Source: Acidilobaceae archaeon (lineage in GTDB: Archaea; Thermoproteota; Thermoprotei_A; Sulfolobales; Acidilobaceae). From it: 41,091 nucleotides of DNA. Made by a program: the position numbers and the translations under genes. Below, in pieces: positions 1 through 7,943 of this stretch (position 1 is its first letter; every line of letters starts with the position of its first letter). The notes under the pieces are model-generated. The model saw nothing but the letters and a program-made list of their open reading frames with translations, searched no databases and had not been told where the DNA came from. The stretch lies in NCBI GenBank assembly GCA_026985385.1, contig JALSQM010000062.1:1-41091 (forward strand), written 5' to 3'.

Positions 1-2
1 AG

Positions 3-280
3 AAGCTGGTGGAGCAGGACAGGAAGTTCGAGGCTCTAGCAAGGAAACTGCTGGAACACGATAAGAGGTTTGAAGCTATAGAGAGGAAACTATTAGAGCA
101 CGACCGGAGACTCGAGGCGATAGAGAGAAAGCTATTAGAGCACGATAAGAGGTTCGAGGTTATAGAGAAGAAGCTGCTGGAACACGACCGGAGGTTCGAG
201 GCCCTCGAGAGGAAGTTATTGGAGCATGATAGGAGGTTTGAGTCTATAGAGAGGAAGCTGCTGGAACACGATGAGAAGTT
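3..280 (+). repeat. Tandem 42-bp coding repeat (14-residue coiled-coil unit)
   Basis: Six to seven direct copies of a 42-nt unit encode KLLEHD[RK]RFEAIE[RK]. Third positions differ between copies (for example ctgctggaacac against ctattagagcac), so the protein repeat is conserved while the DNA has drifted. It is a coding repeat and not a CRISPR array. Confidence 0.9.
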
Positions 281-722
281 TAGGGTGGTCGTTGAGGAGC
301 TCAGGGATATTAGGGAGGAGGTTAGGAGGATCTGGGAGACCCTATCGGAGCATAATAGGAGGATGAGCGTCGCCGAGCTGGAGCTGGGAGCGTTGGCTGA
401 GAGCTTCTACTCTAGGAGTGTATACGAGGATCTGAGGGAGGAGATACGCGGTAGGGGTGAGAGGATCCTGGCCCGGCATAGGAATTACCGCGTGGACGAC
501 AGCGAGATCGACCTCCTCATCGAGACTGATAGGACTGTCTACGTGGTAGAGGTTAAAGTGAAGCCCAAGCATGAGGATGTCGGCGCTCTACTTGCTAAGG
601 CGGATCTGGTGAGGGCTAAGCGCCCCGGTAAGAGCGTCGTGGCGGTACTCGCAGGGGCTCTGATAGGGGGTGAGGTGGAGGAGTACGCTAGGAGCAAGGG
701 GGTCAGGGTCTACGCCTACTAG
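3..722 (+). CDS. Coiled-coil repeat protein with C-terminal PD-(D/E)XK nuclease-like domain (5' end cut off)
   Basis: The reading frame is open to the left edge, and the first residues (KLVEQDRKFEALAR) are already one unit of the repeat, so the true start lies outside the window. About six tandem copies of a 14-residue unit, K-L-L-E-H-D-[RK]-R-F-E-x-I-E-[RK], fill the first ~85 residues and should form a long charged coiled coil. The C-terminal ~100 residues contain D-S-E-I-D-L-L-I followed by V-V-E-V-K-V-K, the D...E-x-K arrangement of PD-(D/E)XK folds. Coiled coil plus such a domain is common in uncharacterised archaeal proteins. Nuclease activity is inferred from the fold only. The stop overlaps the convergent gene by the shared tetranucleotide CTAG. 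Confidence 0.8.
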   Translation, partial: KLVEQDRKFEALARKLLEHDKRFEAIERKLLEHDRRLEAIERKLLEHDKRFEVIEKKLLEHDRRFEALERKLLEHDRRFESIERKLLEHDEKFRVVVEELRDIREEVRRIWETLSEHNRRMSVAELELGALAESFYSRSVYEDLREEIRGRGERILARHRNYRVDDSEIDLLIETDRTVYVVEVKVKPKHEDVGALLAKADLVRAKRPGKSVVAVLAGALIGGEVEEYARSKGVRVYAY

Positions 723-1237
723 CCCAGCTCGAAGACGAGGCTCTCATAGCCGGGTATCCTCGAGCCCCTCTCCACGCGGACCTCGAGGATCCTGGAGTCG
801 CTGGATAGCCTCACCCTACCCGGCATCTCGTAGTCTAGGATCCTCGAGCCGGGTGGGAGTATCCACGTGACCGTGTAGGGGTATTCGGCCACCTCGGGCT
901 CGTAGTAGTCCTCGTATACGTTCCTCCCCCTCCTAGGCTTGTAGGGGATCCTCACCTCGAAGACAGCGGTCGACCTAGACTTCTCCCCCCTCACGTCGAT
1001 GTATACACCATCAACGACCGCCCTCACCTCCTCCCCGTTGATAAGCATCCTCTCCTCGTCGAGGAAGCCCTGCATGTTAGCCCGGAGGGTCTCCACCTCC
1101 CCCCCGTAATCACCGCTCCTGAGGAGCCTCCAGTAGAGGGCCTCCCTATCCTCGTAGTCGAACACTATAGTGTACCATATCACGCCCCTGCAGACGTGGA
1201 AGAACCCCTGACCATAGAGGGGCCTCAACGCCGACAC
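719..1237 (-). CDS. Hypothetical protein, unknown function
   Basis: I do not recognise this 172-residue protein. It is soluble, rich in beta-type sequence (for example VRAVVDGVYIDVRG and AEYPYTVTWILPPG) and has no obvious catalytic motif. The start is uncertain: the first ~18 residues (to CRGVIWYTIVFDYED) look less conserved than the rest. It converges on the coiled-coil gene, and the two stops share CTAG at 719-722. A TATA-like GGTTAAAAG read on the minus strand near 1379-1387 would give a leader of over 100 nt. Confidence 0.6.
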   Translation of the reverse strand: MSALRPLYGQGFFHVCRGVIWYTIVFDYEDREALYWRLLRSGDYGGEVETLRANMQGFLDEERMLINGEEVRAVVDGVYIDVRGEKSRSTAVFEVRIPYKPRRGRNVYEDYYEPEVAEYPYTVTWILPPGSRILDYEMPGRVRLSSDSRILEVRVERGSRIPGYESLVFELG

Positions 1238-1504
1238 CCACGCCTAGGTGGCTCGGCACGCTCGTGTGACTCCATCCCCCCACGGGGGGTCGAGGGGTCC
1301 GGGGTCCTCATGGCCTCGCAGCTCCCAGTGGGGCCTCGGCTGTCCTGGCCCGCATCACCGCCTCCCGGGGGCTCAGCGCTTTTAACCATCCTCACAGGCT
1401 CCTCCCGTCAATCCCGCGGTGTGCTCTGGGTGTGCGCGCACTAAAATGAATCCCCGGGGAGGGGCTTAGCGTGGCGGAGCCTCTTCCCGAGGCGTGGGTG
1501 GTGT
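1238..1504. other. 267-bp GC-rich intergenic region with divergent promoters
   Basis: No convincing gene. It holds C6-AC-G6 (1276-1289), several G4 runs just after it, a minus-strand TATA-like element (TTTTAACC on the plus strand, 1379-1386) and a plus-strand TATA-like CACTAAAATG (about 1439-1448). These would serve the divergent genes on either side. No tRNA T-loop or complete C/D-box arrangement was found. Confidence 0.5.
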
Positions 1505-2431
1505 GTGGTGTTCGAGGTCCCCGTCTGGGCTAGCGTGGGGCTCGGCCGCGCGGTGCTGCCCGGGGGATCCCTCGAGGCCGTTGCCTTCCTGGGGGGCCGC
1601 GTGTACCCTCTGAGCCTGGCCGGGTATGATAGGGTTGTTGACGTGCTGAGGGAGGTTGACCCCGGGGAGTTCGAGGCCCTCGCTGTGAGGGCTTCGAGGC
1701 TCCATAGGGGGTACCCGGTCGGCTCCGTTTACCTGGCGGCGCCCCTAGAGGGTGGGGGGAAGCTGCTGGGCCTAGGCCTGAACTATGCTGGCCACGCGAG
1801 GGAGACGGGCAGAGGCCCCCCGCCTAGGCCCGAGGTCTTCGCCCTCACGTGGAACAGCGTTGTAGGCCCCCTGGACCCGATAATAGTTGCCTCGGAGGAC
1901 CTGAGGGTCGACGTCGAGGTCGAGCTGGCCGTGATCGTAGGGCCCGGGGGCAGGGGCCTCACGCCCGGGGAGGCATTAGAGGCCGTGTGGGGCTACACAG
2001 TGGCCGACGACGTTAGCGCGCGGTACGAGCAGTTCGAGATCGGGGTTAGCCAGTTCTGGAGGGCCAAGTCGTGGGACACCTTCACCCCCCTGGGCCCCCT
2101 CATAGTCCCCCGACCCAGGCTGGATCCCTCCCGGGGCCTGAGGCTTAGGAGTAGCATCAACGGCAACACGCTCCAGGACTCCACGACCGCCGACATGATA
2201 CACGGGGTGGCCGAGGTGGTCTCCTACATATCCGAGGCGGCGACCCTAAGGGCGGGCGACGCCATACTAACAGGCACCCCGGAGGGCGTGGGCCACGCTA
2301 GGAGGCCGCCGGTGTACCTGAAGCCCGGTGACACAGTTGAAGCCTGCATAGAGTCGATAGGGTGCCTACGCAACACAGTCGTGCTCGACCCCGCAATCAA
2401 GCCATCCACACTCACAACCCCCAGCCCCTAG
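1505..2431 (+). CDS. Fumarylacetoacetate hydrolase (FAH) family protein
   Basis: The family covers hydratases, decarboxylases and C-C hydrolases that act on 2-keto acids through a divalent metal. The C-terminal domain shows the family order: KLLGLGLNYAGHARE near residue 88, the metal-binding E-x-E in VDVEVELAVIVG, the Asp in YTVADDVSAR, then QFWRAKSWDTFTPLGPLIV and GDAILTGTPEGVG. The 308-residue length is normal for archaeal members. Substrate cannot be read from sequence: 2-keto-3-deoxy sugar acid dehydratase, oxaloacetate decarboxylase-like and aromatic meta-pathway hydratase are all possible. The start is GTG at 1505, with GTG at 1508 an equal alternative. It is a single gene with no pathway neighbours. 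Confidence 0.88.
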   Translation: MVFEVPVWASVGLGRAVLPGGSLEAVAFLGGRVYPLSLAGYDRVVDVLREVDPGEFEALAVRASRLHRGYPVGSVYLAAPLEGGGKLLGLGLNYAGHARETGRGPPPRPEVFALTWNSVVGPLDPIIVASEDLRVDVEVELAVIVGPGGRGLTPGEALEAVWGYTVADDVSARYEQFEIGVSQFWRAKSWDTFTPLGPLIVPRPRLDPSRGLRLRSSINGNTLQDSTTADMIHGVAEVVSYISEAATLRAGDAILTGTPEGVGHARRPPVYLKPGDTVEACIESIGCLRNTVVLDPAIKPSTLTTPSP

Positions 2432-2536
2432 GGGGCCTCGTCACGCGGCAGCGCCCGCCGGTGTGACCCCGAGAGTACCCGGCCGCGCAGGGCTAGGCTG
2501 CAGCGCCACCAATAGCCCCCAGGGGGTGATGGGGGG

Positions 2537-2788
2537 TTGGCCGTCTCAGATCTCAGCATGGCCCTCCACCAGCTCTCGAGGGCGCTTAGCATACACCCGC
2601 ACGTCGACGTGGGCTACGTGGCCGCTATGGCTGGGCTTGTGCTGCTGCTAACATTCGCGGGCATTGGAACGGCTCTAGCGCTGGTCAGGCTCGCTAGGAG
2701 GGTTTGGAACGCCACCCCGCGTGGGCTGCTGACCGCGCTGCTCGTGGGCGCCTGGGTGCTTATACTGATAGGAATCCTGGTGCCCTAG
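2537..2788 (+). CDS. Small two-helix membrane protein
   Basis: This 83-residue protein has a short polar N-terminus and two hydrophobic helices (about 26-50 and 62-82) joined by a basic loop, RLARRVWNATPRG. The start is TTG at 2537, preceded by a strong site, GGGGTGAT, at 2523-2530. It ends tail-to-tail with atpD, sharing CTAG at 2785-2788. Size and hairpin shape recall the ATP synthase c/K subunit, but helix 2 has no Glu or Asp to carry protons, so I do not assign that role. Function unknown. Confidence 0.6.
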   Translation: MAVSDLSMALHQLSRALSIHPHVDVGYVAAMAGLVLLLTFAGIGTALALVRLARRVWNATPRGLLTALLVGAWVLILIGILVP

Positions 2789-3447
2789 CGCTGAGCGGCC
2801 TCAGCCTCGGCCCTCCGCTCGAAGAGTCTCTTGAGCATCTTCAGCCTTATGAAGTCCTCCCTCATCCTCTCCTCCAGGACTCCCCTGATGAACTTTATGG
2901 CGGCGTCGTAGCTTGGCAGTATCACGTAGTCTAGGGCGTTTATCAGCCTCTGCGTCTCCCTCAGCTCGTCGAGGAGGAGCCTTATCATCTCATCATACTC
3001 TAACAGCTTGAGGAGCTTGGGAAGAAGGTCACGGGCCCTCCGGTAGGCCCTCGCCAGCCTGGGGTGAACATCGCCTGGCAGCGCGGGGCTGGCGATGCTG
3101 GACTCGTCCAGGTTGAAGGTGGGGGTCTTCACGGCGAAGAGGATCCTCCTACCCACGCTTACATCCAGGCTCTCGGGGGCCGCCTCGGCGTAGGACTTAA
3201 CCCTCTCCAACCCCTCAGCGGAGGCCCCCACGTAGTAGTCGGTGAAGACGTCCCCGATGGTCTTGAAGACCTCCTCCTGGTACCTGTTATACTCCTCGGC
3301 AGCACTCTTAATGTAGTGGAGGAGGACCTCCCTCTTCTCCTCCATCACAGTCCTAATCCTCTTAATCATAGCGTACTCGCGGCGCAGCCTGATCAAGTTA
3401 ATCTTAGTCGGCAGAACCTTCCTGGGGTCTACAGCCAATAACGCCAC
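2785..3447 (-). CDS. atpD: A-type ATP synthase subunit D
   Basis: Subunit D is the central-stalk rotor of the archaeal A-type ATP synthase and couples the membrane ring to the A3B3 head. The 220-residue protein shows the family pattern: N-terminal PTKINLIRLRREYAMIKR, a long helical pair, and the C-terminal signature RETQRLINALDYVILPSYDAAIKFI followed by EDFIRLKMLKRLF. Other ATP synthase genes are absent from the window, so the subunits are scattered here. A TATA-like CTTAAAATAG (minus strand, about 3471-3480) lies ~30 bp before the GTG at 3447, suggesting a very short leader. A TTG at 3438 is the alternative start. Confidence 0.92.
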   Translation of the reverse strand: MALLAVDPRKVLPTKINLIRLRREYAMIKRIRTVMEEKREVLLHYIKSAAEEYNRYQEEVFKTIGDVFTDYYVGASAEGLERVKSYAEAAPESLDVSVGRRILFAVKTPTFNLDESSIASPALPGDVHPRLARAYRRARDLLPKLLKLLEYDEMIRLLLDELRETQRLINALDYVILPSYDAAIKFIRGVLEERMREDFIRLKMLKRLFERRAEAEAAQR

Positions 3448-3503
3448 CCGGCCTCGCTGAGAGCAGCACAGCTATTTTAAGCCGAGCCCACGGGAAGGGG
3501 GTC

Positions 3504-3518
3504 TTAAAGAGGCTTTAA
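3504..3518. promoter_or_regulatory. Inverted repeat TTAAAG-AGG-CTTTAA upstream of the DUF917/HyuA genes
   Basis: A 6-bp arm, 3-bp spacer palindrome lies between the divergent atpD and DUF917 genes. It is about 30 bp upstream of a plus-strand TATA-like CTAAATATC (about 3550-3558). The position suits an operator or activator site for the DUF917 operon. No binding protein is known. Confidence 0.3.
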
Positions 3519-3598
3519 CTGATTACTGAGAGGCGCTGGCTGTGAAGGGCTAAATATCCCGCTATCCTTGGGGGGCCGAGAAGAGGGGTGGTAAGTAG

Positions 3599-4696
3599 GT
3601 GGGAGAGTGGAGGTTAAAGCCTGAAGATGTCGATGACATCGCAGTTGGAGCAGCGGTACTCGGCGCTGGCGGGGGTGGGGATCCATATCTAGGCAAGTTA
3701 ATGGCTCGGAGAGTTTTGGAGAGGGGAGCCGAGATCGTGCTCGTTGACCCGGATGATGTAGATGACGAGTCCTTTATCGTGGCCCCAGCCTTCATGGGAG
3801 CCCCGGTTACTATGTTTGAGAAATTGCCGAGTGGAGCAGAGTCCGTTAAGGTCATCAAAATACTGGAAGGCTTCATGAACAAGAGCTTCGATTATCTGAC
3901 ACCCATAGAGGCTGGAGGGCTAAACTCTACTATCCCTCTCTATGTAGGCGGGGTTACAGGTAGAACCCTCATAGACGGTGATGGCATGGGCAGGGCATTC
4001 CCGGAGCTTCAAATGGTCACTTTTCACCTCTATGGAGTTAAGGCTACCCCCATGGCTCTAGCAGATGAGAAGGGTAATGGAGTCATACTGGATACCATCG
4101 ACAACTATTGGGCCGAGAGGATAGCCCGAATGGTCACGGTTAGGATGGGCGGCTGGGCCTCTATAGCGATCTACCCTATGGAGGGGCGCATATACAAGAA
4201 GGCAGTCATACCTAAAACTATATCGAAGGCAGCTGAAATAGGCAGGGAGCTAAGAGACGCCAAGAATAGTGGCCGTGACCCCGTAGATGCTCTGCTCGAG
4301 GCTGCCGGGGGCTTCAAGCTCTTCGAGGGGAAGATAGTCGATGTAAGTAGATGGACCGAGGCAGGCTTCGCTAAAGGCCGGGTCGAGATAGAGGGGCTAG
4401 GTGACTATAAAGGTCGGAGAATGATTGTTGACTTCCAGAACGAGAACCTAGTCGCCAGAATCGACGGTGAGGTAGTAGCGTCGGTTCCAGATATAATATC
4501 CATTCTCGACATGGAAACTGGCGAACCCATAACCACGGAGAGGCTCAGGTATGGCTTTAGGGTAGTCGTAGCGGGCATACCGTGCGACCCAAAGTGGAGA
4601 ACCCCCCACGCCTTAGAGGTGGTTGGCCCCCGCTACTTCGGCTATAACGTCAATTATGTGCCGATAGAGGAGAGGATCAAAGTCTTAGCATATTAG
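3599..4696 (+). CDS. DUF917 family protein (hydantoinase-associated)
   Basis: The 365-residue protein fits the DUF917 family in length and motifs: a glycine-rich N-terminal AVGAAVLGAGGGGDPYLGK (about 16-34), VAPAFMGAPVT, SFDYLTPIEAGGLNST and DGDGMGRAFPELQM. Family members usually sit beside hydantoinase/oxoprolinase ATPases, as here, and are thought to act with them on cyclic amides. The reaction is not established. The start is GTG at 3599 after GAGGGGTGGT. It is followed after 11 nt by the HyuA-type gene, so they form an operon. Codons are visibly richer in A and T than in the flanking genes. Confidence 0.88.
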   Translation: MGEWRLKPEDVDDIAVGAAVLGAGGGGDPYLGKLMARRVLERGAEIVLVDPDDVDDESFIVAPAFMGAPVTMFEKLPSGAESVKVIKILEGFMNKSFDYLTPIEAGGLNSTIPLYVGGVTGRTLIDGDGMGRAFPELQMVTFHLYGVKATPMALADEKGNGVILDTIDNYWAERIARMVTVRMGGWASIAIYPMEGRIYKKAVIPKTISKAAEIGRELRDAKNSGRDPVDALLEAAGGFKLFEGKIVDVSRWTEAGFAKGRVEIEGLGDYKGRRMIVDFQNENLVARIDGEVVASVPDIISILDMETGEPITTERLRYGFRVVVAGIPCDPKWRTPHALEVVGPRYFGYNVNYVPIEERIKVLAY

Positions 4697-4707
4697 AGGT
4701 GGTATTA

Positions 4708-6282
4708 ATGGCGGGTTACAGGGTAGGAATAGACGTCGGAAGCACGAATACTGACGCCGTAATCGTTGACAGGAAGGGGGGACTAGTCTACGCAGTGAAA
4801 ACCCCTACAACAAGTGATGTGACAAGCGGGCTCCTAAAGGCGCTAAAGCAGGTGGTTGAGGGCTCTGGCGTTCCGCCCGAAGAGATAGTTTCGGTGAACT
4901 TCGGTACGACACATGGGCTCAACGCTATAGTCCAAAGGCAGGGGCTCCTCAGGGTAGGCGTGATACGGATAGGCCTCCCAGCGACACGCATAGTCGAACC
5001 CATGGCCGACTGGCCAGCCGATCTGCGCGAGGCCGTTGGGGGCCTAGTAGCGATGGTTAGAGGAGGCTTCGAGTATAACGGTGAGGAGATAGCCCCCCTT
5101 GACGAGGATGCCGTGAGAAGGGCTGCAGAGCAGTTTAAAACCATGGGGGCAGAAGCCGTCGCTATAACCTCGGTCTTCTCACCTGTGAGGCCCGACCACG
5201 AACTCCGGGCCGCCGAGATAGTATCCGATGTAATGGGCGAGGTACCCATATCACTCTCTCACACGATAGGCAGTATAGGCCTCCTCGAGAGGGAGAACGC
5301 CACAATACTTAACGCAGCTATCATAGGGGTTATGAGGAGGGTTATTGAGGCCGTCCGCGGCACCATGGAGGAGTTGGGGTTAGAGCACGCAAAACTCTAT
5401 GTCGCCCAAAACGATGGGACAGTAATAGCCGCCGAGTATGCTGAAAAGTACCCCATACTAACGGTCGTCGCAGCGGTGTCAAACAGCATCAGAGGGGCCT
5501 ACGTGCTGACGGGGTTAAAGGATGCAATTGTAGTCGACATGGGTGGCACTACGACAAACGTGGGGGTTTTAGAGCACGGCTTTCCTAGGGAGTCTTCCTT
5601 AGCAGCAGAAATAGGTGGAGTACGCACCAGCTTCATGATGCCCGACTTCGTAGCCATAGGAGTTGCTGGAGGTAGCGTAGTTAAGGTACGCGGTGAAGAG
5701 GTAATAGTAGGTCCCGAGAGCGTTGGCTACGAGTTAGTTACAAAGGGGATCGCATGGGGCGGTAACGTAATGACGGCCACAGACATAGCATTAGCCCTCG
5801 ATAGGATGAGCATTGACGACCCCAGATGCGACCCTGAGAGGCCTAAAAGACTAATCCCTAGAGATATAGCGGAAAAGGCGTACAGTTACATCGTATCACG
5901 AGTCGAGGAGGCAATCGATAAAATCAAAACGAAGCCTGACCCCATGCCCGTCGTGCTTGTGGGTGGCGGAAGCGATATGCTACCGAGGAAGCTAGCGGGC
6001 GCCTCCGAAGTCATAAGACCGGAGGGCGCCCAGTCGGCTAATGCGATAGGAGCCGCAACAGCAATGATAGGTGCTACGATAGAGAAGACCTTCAACTATG
6101 AATACACCCCCCGCCCAAGGGCCCTCGAAGAAGCGAAGAGGGAGGCTATGAATAGGGCTATAGAGGCTGGCGCCGATCCCTCTACACTCGAGGTAGCCCT
6201 AGTAGAGGAGATAGCCATACCCTACCTACCCGGTAATATAGTCAAGGTAAGAGTGAAGGTCGCCGGCCAAGCACGCCTATGA
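4708..6282 (+). CDS. Hydantoinase/oxoprolinase family protein (HyuA-type ATPase)
   Basis: An actin/ASKHA-fold ATPase of the N-methylhydantoinase A/5-oxoprolinase type, which phosphorylates cyclic amides or related substrates before ring opening. Motifs: N-terminal phosphate-1 loop YRVGIDVGSTNTDAVIVD, FGTTHGLNAIVQR near residue 70, phosphate-2 loop IVVDMGGTTTNVGVLEHG near 275, and PVVLVGGGSDMLPRKL near 415. At 524 residues it is shorter than the ~650-700 of classical HyuA, and no HyuB partner is present; DUF917 occupies that place. I chose ATG 4708 because GAGGTGGT ends 4 nt before it. GTG 4699 would lie inside that ribosome binding site. Confidence 0.88.
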   Translation: MAGYRVGIDVGSTNTDAVIVDRKGGLVYAVKTPTTSDVTSGLLKALKQVVEGSGVPPEEIVSVNFGTTHGLNAIVQRQGLLRVGVIRIGLPATRIVEPMADWPADLREAVGGLVAMVRGGFEYNGEEIAPLDEDAVRRAAEQFKTMGAEAVAITSVFSPVRPDHELRAAEIVSDVMGEVPISLSHTIGSIGLLERENATILNAAIIGVMRRVIEAVRGTMEELGLEHAKLYVAQNDGTVIAAEYAEKYPILTVVAAVSNSIRGAYVLTGLKDAIVVDMGGTTTNVGVLEHGFPRESSLAAEIGGVRTSFMMPDFVAIGVAGGSVVKVRGEEVIVGPESVGYELVTKGIAWGGNVMTATDIALALDRMSIDDPRCDPERPKRLIPRDIAEKAYSYIVSRVEEAIDKIKTKPDPMPVVLVGGGSDMLPRKLAGASEVIRPEGAQSANAIGAATAMIGATIEKTFNYEYTPRPRALEEAKREAMNRAIEAGADPSTLEVALVEEIAIPYLPGNIVKVRVKVAGQARL

Positions 6283-6521
6283 AAGGCGCCTCTCCATCCT
6301 TCATTAGGCGGGTTAGAGAATTATCTCCAAGTTATCCTCAGTACTCCCTACCTCTCCCACTGTTGTCAAGGTAACACCATCGCCATAGCTCTGAAGCTGT
6401 TCTCGCAGTCCTCTAGAGGTTAGAGCCTACGGCTAGATTTACATAGATTGATATGCACGAATAAATCGCTTCTATAAAAAGATTCGATAATTAGGGGTAC
6501 TGGCATTCTAGGGGTTAATAA
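6283..6521 (+). promoter_or_regulatory. 239-bp intergenic region with TATA box for the NCS1 permease
   Basis: AT-richer than most gaps. TATAAAAA at 6473-6480 lies about 45 bp before the permease start, so transcription should begin near 6500. The permease therefore probably has its own promoter besides any read-through from the HyuA gene. No open reading frame or RNA gene is recognised in the rest. Confidence 0.55.
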
Positions 6522-7931
6522 TTGAAGCCGCCTATCCTGGGGGCAGCCCCCCAGGCGATTAGCGTGAGCAGGCAGGAGGCCTCCGCTGGAGTAGACGTCT
6601 ACGGCGACTATGCGACTCTACCTGTGCCGAAGAGCGAACTTAGATCAACGCTTAACATCTTCATGGTATACATGGGAGTACTAGCGGTCATAGCTGCAAT
6701 CTTCGCTGGCTCCGGTTTAGCGCAAATGTATGATCCGCTCACAACAATAAAGGTTAGCCTCGCCGGTAACGCTCTATTAGCCCTCTTCGGGGGGTTGATA
6801 GCCTACATAGGAGGCTCTACAAGGGCTAATACTTACATGCTACTCAGATACCCCCTAGGAAGACTCGGCGCCGCTATAGGTAGTTTGATAGTTTCAGGCA
6901 TACCCCTCATAATATGGTTCGCCGTTGAGACATGGCTCTTTGGTATGACCGTAAATGTGATATATCCACACCACGCTCTAACGAGCATTGCAGCGGCTTC
7001 CCTTTGGGGAGGCCTATTAATGATGTTAACCGCCTATTATGGCTTTAGAGCCATAGCTGTTCTGAGTTATATAACCGTTCCCTTCTGGTACGTACTTGTA
7101 ACGATAGGATTCTTCGCGGCGATAGACCTCCACGGAGGATTCAACGCCCTTTGGAAAGCGAAGCCCCCTCATCCGGCGGCGCTAAGCCTCGGAATAACCT
7201 ACGTCTTCGGAGTTTATGCGGCGGGATCGGTCATAACCTCCGATGTGGCAAGGTACGGAGAGAGGAAGTGGTCAGGAGCCGCGGCCTGGTCGGCACACGT
7301 CCTAATCTTCATGACTCTATTACTCTTCGCCGGAGCGGCCATGACTATACTCACCAAGAGTCCAAACGTGATAGTAGCTATAGCTCAGATAGGGATGGGC
7401 GTCGGAGCCCTACTACTAGCGATCTTAGGTCAGTGGACTACTAACGATAACAACCTCTGGAGCGCCTCTCTCGCGTGGATAAACGTTACGGGTAGACTAA
7501 CAAAGAGGCAGTGGGTTCTCATAACAGGCGTGATTGGGACGCTAATAGCAGCACTCTGGGGAGGCTACTATGGGATGAGCATGGAGCCCTTCATAAAGTT
7601 TGGCGTAGAACTCGGGAACTTCATACCACCCGTAGGCGCGGTACTCATAGCTGATTACTATATAGTAAGTCGAATACTTGGCAGGAGATACACCTTCGGC
7701 CCTGGAACCCGCTACAGCATTGCAAATGTGCCCGGATTACTCGCAGTATTCCTAGGCGGCGCGGCTGGCTGGCTCGCAACTCATAAGGGACTCCATCTAC
7801 CGACGGGGGTAGGGACCATCGACTCCATAATAGTTGCGTTCCTACTCTACCTAGCCTTGGCCCTCACATTGGGTAGAGCCGGCGTGCGCTTCGAAATAGG
7901 CGAGTGGGTAGAGAGGCCCACAGGCTTCTAG
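6522..7931 (+). CDS. NCS1 family permease (cytosine/purine/hydantoin transporter, CodB-like)
   Basis: A 469-residue integral membrane protein with about 12 helices. NCS1 features: a hydrophilic N-terminus ending VYGDYATLPVPKSELRSTLNIF, helix 1 with GSGLAQ, LLRYPLGRLGA (the family's substrate-site loop region), ITSDVARYGERKWSGAAAW near 240-258 and GQWTTNDNNLWSASLAW near 305-321. NCS1 proteins carry nucleobases, hydantoins, allantoin or thiamine with Na+ or H+. Next to HyuA and DUF917 genes, a hydantoin or pyrimidine-type substrate is the best inference. The start is TTG 6522, behind AGGGGTTAAT. Confidence 0.9.
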   Translation: MKPPILGAAPQAISVSRQEASAGVDVYGDYATLPVPKSELRSTLNIFMVYMGVLAVIAAIFAGSGLAQMYDPLTTIKVSLAGNALLALFGGLIAYIGGSTRANTYMLLRYPLGRLGAAIGSLIVSGIPLIIWFAVETWLFGMTVNVIYPHHALTSIAAASLWGGLLMMLTAYYGFRAIAVLSYITVPFWYVLVTIGFFAAIDLHGGFNALWKAKPPHPAALSLGITYVFGVYAAGSVITSDVARYGERKWSGAAAWSAHVLIFMTLLLFAGAAMTILTKSPNVIVAIAQIGMGVGALLLAILGQWTTNDNNLWSASLAWINVTGRLTKRQWVLITGVIGTLIAALWGGYYGMSMEPFIKFGVELGNFIPPVGAVLIADYYIVSRILGRRYTFGPGTRYSIANVPGLLAVFLGGAAGWLATHKGLHLPTGVGTIDSIIVAFLLYLALALTLGRAGVRFEIGEWVERPTGF

Positions 7932-7943
7932 GAGGTGCGAGAG

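Noticed and set aside
3..280. Regular 42-bp direct repeats that could look like a CRISPR array
   Set aside because: The repeats are contiguous without unique spacers, stay in one reading frame and vary mostly at third codon positions, so they are coding repeats.
1276..1330. G-quadruplex or tRNA-like element
   Set aside because: The fourth G run is distant and no T-loop or cloverleaf can be drawn, so this is ordinary GC-rich sequence on present evidence.
2537..2788. ATP synthase c/K subunit call for the small membrane protein
   Set aside because: There is no Glu/Asp in the second helix and no glycine-rich helix pattern, so the proton-carrying function is not supported.
4788..5249. Minus-strand open frame inside the HyuA-type gene
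   Set aside because: It is a shadow of a well-matched family protein, with no ribosome binding site and no recognisable domain.
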